From: a virus | Virus record (IMG/VR): IMGVR_UViG_3300030106_001122 | Span: 1 to 64,000 of that record | Length of the DNA: 64,000 nt | Direction: 5' to 3' (one strand) | Shown: positions 33,101-39,914 of the stretch, one piece after another | Numbering within the stretch: position 1 is the stretch's first letter | Layout: the number at the start of each line of letters is the position of its first letter | Notes under the pieces: model-generated | What the model saw: the letters and a program-made list of their open reading frames with translations, nothing else | Told to the model about the DNA's origin: nothing | Database searches by the model: none | Translations under genes and position numbers: made by a program

Positions 33101-36100
33101 GCGGGATCTCCTTTTAACGTCTTGTTTAAAACAGCGTGAACAAATTCATGTGCTTTAGTAGATATTTTACCGTTAGTTAAAGCTAAAGCTTTGTTTATAT
33201 AAATATTAAAACCTTTATCTGTGGGTATCATACCACCATAAGTGTTGCCCTCACCTACAGCCGCGTCAATACCTTCTTTAGATTGTCTAGCTTGCTGTAA
33301 TGCCTCTAACTGTTTCTTGGCTTCAGCTCTTTCTTGAGGTGTAGAAGCTGGGTCAGATATAATTTCTTGAGCATCTGAAATCATAGAGTCAACCTCTAAA
33401 GCTTTCATCTGATCGTTAGTAACATTTGTAGATTTTATTTCTACATCGCCACCCATCTCTTTTATCTGAGCGTTAGTTTGATCTATTAAGGTTTGTTGAT
33501 TAGCTTGGTGTTTTACTACATCCTTAGGCTTAACACTGTTTAGTATATCGTTCTTAGATTTTTGGTTAGCTTGATACTTCTTTATTATACTTTGACTTCT
33601 TCTTTCTTTTACTTGTGGATCTAAGTTTTTGTTGTTCTTTAATTTGTTGTACTCGTTCTTTAACTTTCTATCTGTATTGTCTATTCTAACTAAGTCAGTT
33701 TTTTGTTTATCAGAAAGTAAATCTACTCTACCTAAATCTTCTGCTATCAAGTTTTTGTTAATAGCTAATATCTGACCTATCTCATCTTGTATACTCTCTA
33801 TTTGATCTACAGATAAAGAGTTTTTCTTTGTGTTTAAAGTTCTGTTTAATGTTTCTAATCTTTGTCTGTTAGCGTCTAAAGCATCTCTTGCACTAACAGA
33901 TTTAAAAGGATTGTACATACTGTTAAACAGTAGAGGTGTCTTCATCGTAGAAGATATTAACGTACCGCTTACAAAAGATTCTAAGCCACCATCAAAAACG
34001 CCAATGTCTTTACCTACAACGTACTTGTCTAATATATTAGTTCCTAACGTAGCTAAAAATTCACTACCACCTTCTTCAAACATGTCTTTACCCGTGTGAA
34101 GTAGAGCGCCTGGAGTAATAACATGTTTTGATAAATAGTTAATAAAACCGCCAACACCAGCTTTTCTAGATGTACTAATACCCATTCTAAGCCCACTCTT
34201 TACATATTTCATTTGGCCAAGAGTAACTCTTTCAGATAAAGCTTCAAAAGTACCACTAGCTAAAGACACACCCATCATAGTCCAGAAGTCAGCATCATAA
34301 CCATACTTACCACCTGAAGACTTAAACAGCTGCCGCTCTTCGTCCATTTGAGAAAACTTCTGACCAGCAGAACTAGCACCCATTAAAACTAAACCAGACG
34401 TCCCACCCGTTGCAGCCATTAAAGCTAGCTGAGGCACTTGCGCTGCAAACATTGTACCAAACCATTCACCGGCGTCGCTAGCGTTTTCTATGTCTTCAAA
34501 AGCGATAGCATCTTGAACTCTCTCTCTATAACTTTCCTGCCAATCATTTACAGCCTTGACACTCATGTCTCTTACGGTTGGTGTGTCGGGGTTTGCATCC
34601 CAATCAACACTTGCAAATTGACCTGTTGCAACCTTACCAGCTGTTATAACATCTCTTAAAAATGGATCTGTTATGTGTCCTTCTTCTAGTAAGTAATCAG
34701 ATATTTCACCAAAAGGATTAACCATGTACGTGAACTGTTCTATACCTTGAAGTAAGTCAATGCTAGCATTCACAGCACTGTTAGTCATTTGAGTACCTAA
34801 CTGATGATTCTTACCCATTAAATTAGTATACTCGCTAAACTGCTCTTCATCCATCTCTATGCCACTTAACTTTCTGCTAATAGCACCTTGTGATTTTTGA
34901 AGCATCTTAAGTTCTTCAGCATTCTGGTTATACCGATCTATATAATCTTGCTGCGCTCTTACAAGCTCTTGCATTTCAGCTTGGTCAGAGTTTATAGACT
35001 CGTTATACTGATCTACCAATAATTGTCTTTCACTGATAAGGTTATCTATTTTAGCTTGTGCATTGTCGGCTTGCTGTTGAGTTGTATATTCACCTTGAGA
35101 TATTTTCTTTATCTCAGCCTCTATATTATCTATCTCTTCTGTAGATCTGTCTCTAGATTGTATCTCTTCTATTTTAGCTTGAGTACCTTCAACATCTATG
35201 TTAGCCATCAAGTCTTTTTGAACAGCTATCATATCGTTATACCTATCTTTTACTATAGCTGCCTCAGCAATAACTTTTTTCTTTTCAGTGTCTAGTGTTT
35301 TTAACTTCTCACCACTATCTCTTTCAAGCTTCTTTTGAAAATCAGTTTTAGTAAACAAGTTACCCCAAGCTCCATCTAAAGCTTCTATTTGCTTTGTTAT
35401 GTTTTTCTTTAAAGTCTTATTATTAAAATCAGACTCTGTAAGACGCTTAGTAATATCAACTACTTGCTCGTCGTTGTTTTGTATGCCATCATAAATACTT
35501 TGAAGATTAATATCACCTTTTGATATTTCAGATATATCTTGAGTAGCCATCAACTCTTTGACCTCTTGACTATTTAAACCAACTTCCTCGGCGTATCTGC
35601 GTTTAGCTAATATCATTTTAGCCACGTCAAAATTGTTTCTAGAGGTATTGTTTTTTAAAGTCTCTCTTAAAGTAGAAGGTCTAGGTATACCTAATTCTTT
35701 ATATCTTTTATTAACACGATCTTCAAGCTTACCTATTAATCCAGCACCTTCATAACCACTAACGCCTTCTTTTAACATTAACCTACGCTCTTCTTCTTTG
35801 ATTTCACTTTCTCGAGCATAATCTTCAGCCGTAAAAGCATCAACTACAGCTTTATCGTTAAGCATTTTGTTAACAACTTCAGAAGCTTTACCTTTGTTTT
35901 TTGATCTTTGATCTACAGTAAGTTCAGTAGCATCAGCCATACCTTCAGCTGCATCATCACCTACATATGAAGCATGCTCCTTTAGAAACGCATTTAATTT
36001 AGCTGCAGACTTTGCGTCGTTGCTTTCAAAAAAGTTGTCAACATCTACAGATAGTTCTGCACCATCTTTAGATTTAACTTTTATTGAGTCACCCCAACTA

Positions 36101-36720
36101 GAGTCTTCCTCGAAAGTAAAACCATACTTAGAATAAGTTTCTTGAAGTTGATTTAAAGAACCGTCATCATCAAACAAACCAAAGAAGGATATGTCACTTT
36201 CATCCGTACCCATTAGTTCAGTACTAACCTCTGGCATTTCATCTAAAGCTTTTTCTTTGTCCCTTAATCTTTTTTCTTCTAATATTTTTATAGCCTCTCC
36301 ATGTTCAGGGTCTTCTTCGTTAACAGGTATAGACTCACCCTCTCCAACTCTAGACCAACCAGTCTCATAGTTGTAACCATAGTTATCCATGTCTAACAAA
36401 GGCAGTTCAGCCTCTTGTCTAGCCATGTTTAAATCATCAAATTGTTTTAAGTGGGGATTTTGCTCGTCTTCTTCTATTAACTCTTCTGATATAGACTTAG
36501 CGTCTTGAGAGTCCGACGAACCAGTTTCCGATAGTGATTCCGATGCTGTAGTTGTTTGCTCTGCAGTCGCATCCTCTACAGAGCTTTGTGTGTTTCCCTG
36601 CTCACCACCTACTAGTTGAGCGTTTGGATTATCTTTTAACCATTGCTGTCCTTGCTCTGATTCTACGTTAACATTGTACTCCGTAGGATCATTAGGAAGC
36701 TTGTACTTCTGTCTTGCCAT
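27139..36720 (-). CDS. Giant multidomain virion protein (HExxH, HAD-like, zinc tail)
   Basis: A 3193-residue protein, the largest gene here. Visible parts: disordered acidic N-terminus; long coiled coils (about 430-650) with AQAKIDNLISERQLL; Ala/Gly-rich hydrophobic segments (about 770-900) such as LALMAATGGTSGLVLMGASS; a metallopeptidase-like HEFVH at 1191-1195 with later GEEMLAIASEML; a HAD-like D2290-F-D-E-T with VFVLTARMQD and MYFVDDAMPNVKAV; membrane-like segments near the C-terminus; and a final Cys/His finger (RCTAYTRKGKGPRCKNI...CYAHQ). This resembles 'polyvalent' proteins injected with phage DNA, or a podovirus ejection protein. Lack of a signal peptide and the late-operon position support virion packaging; enzymatic activities are unproven. 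Confidence 0.72.
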   Translation of the reverse strand: MARQKYKLPNDPTEYNVNVESEQGQQWLKDNPNAQLVGGEQGNTQSSVEDATAEQTTTASESLSETGSSDSQDAKSISEELIEEDEQNPHLKQFDDLNMARQEAELPLLDMDNYGYNYETGWSRVGEGESIPVNEEDPEHGEAIKILEEKRLRDKEKALDEMPEVSTELMGTDESDISFFGLFDDDGSLNQLQETYSKYGFTFEEDSSWGDSIKVKSKDGAELSVDVDNFFESNDAKSAAKLNAFLKEHASYVGDDAAEGMADATELTVDQRSKNKGKASEVVNKMLNDKAVVDAFTAEDYARESEIKEEERRLMLKEGVSGYEGAGLIGKLEDRVNKRYKELGIPRPSTLRETLKNNTSRNNFDVAKMILAKRRYAEEVGLNSQEVKELMATQDISEISKGDINLQSIYDGIQNNDEQVVDITKRLTESDFNNKTLKKNITKQIEALDGAWGNLFTKTDFQKKLERDSGEKLKTLDTEKKKVIAEAAIVKDRYNDMIAVQKDLMANIDVEGTQAKIEEIQSRDRSTEEIDNIEAEIKKISQGEYTTQQQADNAQAKIDNLISERQLLVDQYNESINSDQAEMQELVRAQQDYIDRYNQNAEELKMLQKSQGAISRKLSGIEMDEEQFSEYTNLMGKNHQLGTQMTNSAVNASIDLLQGIEQFTYMVNPFGEISDYLLEEGHITDPFLRDVITAGKVATGQFASVDWDANPDTPTVRDMSVKAVNDWQESYRERVQDAIAFEDIENASDAGEWFGTMFAAQVPQLALMAATGGTSGLVLMGASSAGQKFSQMDEERQLFKSSGGKYGYDADFWTMMGVSLASGTFEALSERVTLGQMKYVKSGLRMGISTSRKAGVGGFINYLSKHVITPGALLHTGKDMFEEGGSEFLATLGTNILDKYVVGKDIGVFDGGLESFVSGTLISSTMKTPLLFNSMYNPFKSVSARDALDANRQRLETLNRTLNTKKNSLSVDQIESIQDEIGQILAINKNLIAEDLGRVDLLSDKQKTDLVRIDNTDRKLKNEYNKLKNNKNLDPQVKERRSQSIIKKYQANQKSKNDILNSVKPKDVVKHQANQQTLIDQTNAQIKEMGGDVEIKSTNVTNDQMKALEVDSMISDAQEIISDPASTPQERAEAKKQLEALQQARQSKEGIDAAVGEGNTYGGMIPTDKGFNIYINKALALTNGKISTKAHEFVHAVLNKTLKGDPATRLRLGSKIGDLLKSNKLKFKSERAKQIYESRIAGYDSDVRGEEMLAIASEMLADGDLEFNDSLVQKFKDIIRNFAQQHLGYDMNFNNANDVRNFLKDFHKSVKSGQANRAISRMTVKGAKGKLIDGQTAKSRIKFFKSVEANIRSNPDLMQTFDKFTKTEDGNPKHQSAEDFELSPDRTEAYFTITDGKALDGLIQQGMTELGLPPEALRDFTREVKEELGRRFLQNYNYDTNKSLFGWLTGVSGGAGKSIIYRAKGDVMNRYKKSQAADTVSADAPIGEGSSLSDVIQDQRDSSLEALDDADLTPGRKAEAQQVINELKAREVLEFNAQTNTAIDNAIKEAGVPLDGLNYKDVKAFLNSAEKITKKGKDGNTIIDKKTGKPKLFKATKTGDVKPSGPLFKVLDAVSKEFGVDPLRILADQDLNTKQRKAAQQLIYNKSVNPDGSFNNQLLELLPEGDTRSGIATGVANTKLGDFYVKGERAAMAEGATAAGKPLQNKRTDVSMQEFLGRFGLQADGSTDASTRNDGAIRALVVQMAQLEANQQMRVQAMQSGSVSDAVMAKLGEGRGEMVFSKEASTSDIQEFHQQVSNSGLDALDIAAAADRVFGDSMTARQKNKLVNDTYNQVQDFKQKDLALKGKFTSISGKDLLDVFTENKAINSHVQGVKKMLAKILPLNDKGKPINPGTIANTKQGLNTQRGHIVNSTKALVQQTDNVAEAARLMIAHGISSFAGSGKMGDGRYIAETPGGKVVDTPNWNGENGLKWQRNNDGSFKLDAKGNKRVRQNRQQVTSGKADYIALINKGLPKGYSVDTSGKVGSYVLVSPDGSRTTLETSLPKESTKALFTDIKNKGIVEAFNDRKKASLEARQVAKTILDLAWSRVNNNADSFNAGDFGLLVMSLGSSMNGPLRKAAYADRVPSNYKALVSKYGLNAVGKIFQYEHGTPKEAVASKIIDSYINNNEMTDDVWDNYTVQVIHKKLDNLIDASGNKFTERQDGQPRAFNEDTLALVKSLTKQELSEIAPLISLDPSNPDVMGEAWITAANFIHSDIDSLPQEKLQKLKKGRRSGMWSKDTPTKGMSTFDFDETLIIDGENFVIATDSSTGKEVKISSDQWPIKGPELAQRGYEFDFSDFVNVRGGTDGPLLQKMKNQITKYGPDNVFVLTARMQDAAGPIHEWLKSKGINIPLKNITGLGKSEGSAKADWMLNKFSEGYNDMYFVDDAMPNVKAVKQVLDALDIKSKVVQAKMKFSKEGGIQFNEMLQRNTGVPKDKIFSDAAARARGSKAGGFRFFVPPSAEDFKGLLYNFLGKGKQGDTDMAFFKQHLLDPFSKGIRNINTAKQVIANEFSELRKTHKALMKTLNDTVGDTAFTRGDAVRVYLWNKNGIDVPGLSPLEIAQLSDVVRTNPELSALADKIGVISRAEDGYVKPTENWTVGSIASDLNEQTSKVNRADFLAEWLENKNVIFSPENMNKIEAVYGTDFRDALENMLQRMETGTNRLTGSKDKTVNGFLDWINGSVGAVMFFNARSAVLQTLSTVNFVNWNDNNIFKAAAAFANQKQYWSDFMTLFNSDMLKQRRAGMSIDVNLSELTNTIAKSGPKDKYKAAVRYLLQIGFTPTQIADSFAIASGGATFYRNKIKKYLKEGMNKKDAEAKAFEDFQEIAEETQQSSRPDLISQQQAGVLGRLILAWQNTPMQYTRLTKKAISDLVNGRGDWKAHVSRIMYYGAMQNVIFGSLQSGLAFLMFGGDEEEEKTKTKVTRVANGALDTILRGTGVYGAMASTIKNTIMKYYEESEKPYGKRELSKVGLELVQLSPPIGSKIRKIMKAVYSKEFNEGVSEKMGFDVDNPALDVVGNVIEAATNVPVARVIRKAQNIEEVFNSNNEDWKRIALLLGWDKWSLNIEDEDLKQAKEEAKQDRKEKKEKEDKKKKEENKIKRAEAEKNRKDGDDLDGDGKKEYRCTAYTRKGKGPRCKNITENKNKKCYAHQ

Positions 36721-36752
36721 TACTGTTTCGTTAGTTACCCGTTATTAAAAAT

Positions 36753-38012
36753 TTACCCTATATCTACGCTTTTAACGTTGTTATTTGCAGCGCCTGGGTT
36801 AGCGGCGTTATATTGTTCTACAACAACACTGTGTTGCTTATGCCAAGTCTGTGACATAATATCTGTATAGTAAGTTGTTAACATCTCTTCTCTCTCTGCC
36901 TTCATGTCACCAGACGTTAGAAACTTTCTTAATATAGACTCTTGGTCTTGAGAAGTTAAAGCATCAGACCCAATTACACCATCTGGATTTTCTTCTCCAG
37001 CTGCTCTTTCTATTTCAAAAGCTTCTTCAGGACTTATACCTAACTGAGCGTATGTTACGTTTGCTAACATACCAGATCCCATTAAATCGTTTTTAAAAGA
37101 TCTACCATCTATTAGCTCATCGTACATTAATGATAGCTTCTTGTCAGAGTTGTTAATTATTTGTTTAACTTTGTTTTTAGCAGAGCCAATGTCAAACTTA
37201 GCATCGTGCTTAGACTCGTCAGCTAAATCTGTCATAGTGTTTTGTAGGGTTAGTAGTTCAGCTTGACTTGCTTGATCTACTCTAAACCTATCAGACATTG
37301 CCATAGCTTCTTCTGCTCCCATGTATTCATACTCACCAGTTTCTTCGTTAAGACTACCTCTTAAACCTATTTTAGATCCAACAACCTCACCAGCATCGTT
37401 AATATCATCACTTATATTAAATGAATCTTTAGCGGTATGCCCACCTAATATATTTTTTTCATTAGCGTAAGCTTCGTCTTGTAGTGCAGAAGAGTAACCA
37501 TCGGTATTAAAAGGTTTACCTTCTCCGTTGGCGTTAACTAGTAAAGATGCGTTATCAGTAGAATATTGTTTTATACCATCAACTTGTTGAGTTCTTTTTT
37601 GTAACTCGTTCATAGCCATCTGTCTTTCTTTCGGACTACCGTTTATAAACTTGCTTTTTAAATCACCGTTTATATTGTCATATAATGCTCCATAGTTTTC
37701 GTTACTAAAGTCACCGTCAGCGGCAAGTATAGCATTAGCGTTACCTGTAGTTTCTTTCTCCCACTTAGCCTCTAGTCTTTTCTTTTCAATTAAAGCTTGT
37801 TGCTCTAAAGCTTCGGCTTCAGATGTAGCCTGCTTCTGCATCTTTGCTTGCTCAGCTTGTTGCTTTTGCTGAGCCACTTCTTTTTTCTTTGCAGAGTTCG
37901 CTATTTGCTTATTAAGATTATTAAATAATTCTTTTCTAGCTTTATCTACTGGACCACCATAATATTTACTAGCGTCCCTGGCTCCTTGTACTAACGTTGC
38001 ATCTGCTGCCAT
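36753..38012 (-). CDS. Putative internal virion protein (coiled coil)
   Basis: A 419-residue acidic protein with a strong coiled coil at 25-90 (KKKEVAQQKQQAEQAKMQKQ), followed by globular helical sections (ALYDNINGDLKSKFINGSPK; DELIDGRSFKNDLMGSGMLA). It lies between an S74-like protein and the giant protein, its start sharing one base with the former's stop. In podoviruses this slot holds ejection/internal core proteins. No family recognised; role is inferred by position. Confidence 0.62.
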   Translation of the reverse strand: MAADATLVQGARDASKYYGGPVDKARKELFNNLNKQIANSAKKKEVAQQKQQAEQAKMQKQATSEAEALEQQALIEKKRLEAKWEKETTGNANAILAADGDFSNENYGALYDNINGDLKSKFINGSPKERQMAMNELQKRTQQVDGIKQYSTDNASLLVNANGEGKPFNTDGYSSALQDEAYANEKNILGGHTAKDSFNISDDINDAGEVVGSKIGLRGSLNEETGEYEYMGAEEAMAMSDRFRVDQASQAELLTLQNTMTDLADESKHDAKFDIGSAKNKVKQIINNSDKKLSLMYDELIDGRSFKNDLMGSGMLANVTYAQLGISPEEAFEIERAAGEENPDGVIGSDALTSQDQESILRKFLTSGDMKAEREEMLTTYYTDIMSQTWHKQHSVVVEQYNAANPGAANNNVKSVDIG

Positions 38013-38872
38013 TATTTAATACTTTTAAATTCTACATCTATCTTAGAGTAGTCTATCATTTCGTATCCACTTTCATGTTTAGTAACTACATCTCTAGGTA
38101 CCTCATCTGACATAGCGCCCTGGAACTTACCTTCACCAAATTTCTTGTCTTTATACTCAAACACGTATATACCTATACCGCTAGGCGAGCTACCTATTAA
38201 TTCTATGTTTTTCTTTGCTCTTCTATCTGAAAGACCAGCTAAAGAACTTACACCACTACTAAGAGCTTCCATTTGAGCTGCTTCATATCCAGCTGTTCTC
38301 TCTTGAGCTCCAGCGTAAGCTTGTTGATCCATGCCCAACAGAGTAGACTGTTTGTCCATTTCTCTTTGCTGAGCTGTTTGTTCACCTGTAGCTATTTGAG
38401 TAGCGACATCCTGAGCTCCTTTAGCTTCCTGTGTTTGTAACCTACCAGCTTCCGCTGCCATCTTAGCTTGATTAGCTGATTCTTGTTGACCAATACTAGC
38501 TGATGCTTGCTGTGAGGCTAACTGACCAGACTGAGCCATTTGTTGTGCTAGCGCAGCTATACCACTACCACCAGCAGCTCCACTCATTTGATCCATTATG
38601 TTAGCTCTTTGCTGTTGACCTTGCTGGTTCATCATTTGAGCTTCTTGCTGATTAACAGTAAGATCCTCCATAGTATTCTCCAGTCCAGCAAACTGATTAG
38701 TCATGCCAGCAAAGGGATTACTAGTGTCAGTGGCTTCAAATGCTGCTCTTGATTTAGCCATTTGAGCCTTAGCCTTAGCTTCTTGACGTTCAGCTTGCTT
38801 TTTCTTTTTTCTATTACTAAAGTAACTTACACCTGCACCGGCTAACCCGACACCAACTGCTATAAAACTCAT
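38012..38872 (-). CDS. Internal/tail protein with C-terminal S74-like domain
   Basis: A 286-residue protein. N-terminal hydrophobic Gly-rich segment (FIAVGVGLAGAGVSYFS) then basic (NRKKKKQAERQ); a long Gln/Ala-rich helical middle (about 30-205), typical of podoviral internal core or needle proteins; and a C-terminal LSDRRAKKNIELIG from Ser215, with GIYVFEYKDKKFGEG and GAMSDEVPRDVVTKHESGY, matching the self-cleaving S74 intramolecular chaperone start (SDxRLKxNI). Cleavage is uncertain because the domain is short (about 70 residues). Confidence 0.7.
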   Translation of the reverse strand: MSFIAVGVGLAGAGVSYFSNRKKKKQAERQEAKAKAQMAKSRAAFEATDTSNPFAGMTNQFAGLENTMEDLTVNQQEAQMMNQQGQQQRANIMDQMSGAAGGSGIAALAQQMAQSGQLASQQASASIGQQESANQAKMAAEAGRLQTQEAKGAQDVATQIATGEQTAQQREMDKQSTLLGMDQQAYAGAQERTAGYEAAQMEALSSGVSSLAGLSDRRAKKNIELIGSSPSGIGIYVFEYKDKKFGEGKFQGAMSDEVPRDVVTKHESGYEMIDYSKIDVEFKSIK

Positions 38873-38873
38873 A

Positions 38874-39473
38874 TTATTCTATTTTTAAATTAACTTTTTT
38901 TAACACCTCTATAGCATCGCAATCAGGTGGTAAGTCTTCATACTTAGCACAGACAACTTCTTCTTCAACTTCTTTTATCGATGTGTTCTCTGTTGCATGC
39001 ACAGTAATAAAAACACACTCTTCATGAGTGTATATAGCTCTTTTAGTACCTGGCTTTGTAACACCTTGATAAGGAGCTTCAATAGTATCTATGCCTTCTT
39101 CTGTTAATATAGACATACTACCTTTCATTAAAAAAAACGGGTGTTCTTTTTTATGAATCTTAGTTACTATTAAATGATTAGCAGGGTTGTATATTTCTCT
39201 TATATAACAACCACCTGCAAATGTATGCTTAACTGGGTTTGCTTTATGTAACTCACCATTACTCATACCATGTTCTAGTAAATTATTTTCAAGCTCCACC
39301 ATTTTCTCTCTAAACTCTTTTCTTCTTCTTATTTCTAAACCTATTTCCCAAGCTTCATCAAAATCAAAAGAATGTTTCAAGCCAAACTTTTCAGTCATTT
39401 CATAAAACTGAGCTTTGCTTTCTTCTTTAGTTAAAGGCTTTTCTCTAACCTGTTTATCTATTTTGTCTTTCAT
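38874..39473 (-). CDS. Cupin-fold protein
   Basis: A 199-residue protein: helical N-terminus with FDEAWEIGLEIRRRKEFREK, then a cupin barrel (FAGGCYIREIYNPANHLIVT, KIHKKEHPFFLMKGSMSILT, VTKPGTKRAIYTHEECVFIT, VHATE). His/Glu residues in HKKEH and YTHEE could bind a metal. Cupin proteins of this kind occur among tail genes of many phages with unknown substrate. It begins a new transcription unit: an exact copy of the late motif lies just upstream. Confidence 0.75.
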   Translation of the reverse strand: MKDKIDKQVREKPLTKEESKAQFYEMTEKFGLKHSFDFDEAWEIGLEIRRRKEFREKMVELENNLLEHGMSNGELHKANPVKHTFAGGCYIREIYNPANHLIVTKIHKKEHPFFLMKGSMSILTEEGIDTIEAPYQGVTKPGTKRAIYTHEECVFITVHATENTSIKEVEEEVVCAKYEDLPPDCDAIEVLKKVNLKIE

Positions 39474-39491
39474 AAAATTACATTAAATTCA

Positions 39492-39505
39492 TTACTATAA
39501 TCACA
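39492..39505 (-). promoter_or_regulatory. Candidate late promoter (exact 14-bp motif, copy 1)
   Basis: On the - strand, TGTGATTATAGTAA at 39505-39492 is identical to the copy at 51095-51082. It stands 18 bases before the ATG at 39473, in the 43-base gap upstream of the cupin gene; the flanks are also alike (CTATAACTGTG versus CTATACTGTGTG). ATTATA fits a -10 element. Confidence 0.6.
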
Positions 39506-39516
39506 GTTATAGATTT

Positions 39517-39903
39517 TTATTTACTACTCTCAAACACTTCACAACTAATAGAAAATATCTCACTTTTTATTTTTGAGTTATTAACCACTTTTGCTTTAGC
39601 AAAGTACCCCAGGGGTGAAGACATATTTACAGCGTTGTCTTTACTAAAAAGTATTAAACTTTGATTAGGGGTAGGTTGTACTACGTTACCAGATACTAAA
39701 ACCTTTATAGAGTATTTTGTTATGTTATTAGATGTAGTTATTATTATATCTGTTATAGGTCCAAGTTCTATTATATCAGAATTTTGACCCTGCATTCCAA
39801 AATCATAAAGCGGAGGTGATGTTGAGTTTACAAAATAAGCAGTATCACCAACTTGAGCTGAAGTGTTTATATCATTTGAAAATGTTAATGTAAGAGTAGG
39901 CAT
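39517..39903 (-). CDS. Hypothetical structural protein
   Basis: A 128-residue beta-rich protein (PTLTLTFSNDINTSAQVGDT; DIIITTSNNITKYSIKVLVS; LFSKDNAVNMSSPLGYFAKA). No Cys clusters, signal or helix. The last motif SPLGYFAKAKVVNNSKIKSE resembles a 'gyfa.akfvNns..kaELF' tail-protein ending I recall in crAss-like and T4-like tail modules. It follows the 823-residue tail protein after an 11-base gap. Function unknown. Confidence 0.6.
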   Translation of the reverse strand: MPTLTLTFSNDINTSAQVGDTAYFVNSTSPPLYDFGMQGQNSDIIELGPITDIIITTSNNITKYSIKVLVSGNVVQPTPNQSLILFSKDNAVNMSSPLGYFAKAKVVNNSKIKSEIFSISCEVFESSK

Positions 39904-39914
39904 ATTTTTTGTTA

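Noticed and set aside
27139-36720. RNA polymerase subunit, as in the giant genes of crAss-like phages
   Set aside because: No DxDxD catalytic motif or other polymerase landmark was found on reading the translation; visible motifs are HExxH and HAD-like instead.
39600-39620. CCCCAGGGG inverted repeat inside a tail gene as a terminator
   Set aside because: Four-base arms with a one-base loop cannot form a stable hairpin and no T-tract follows on the - strand.
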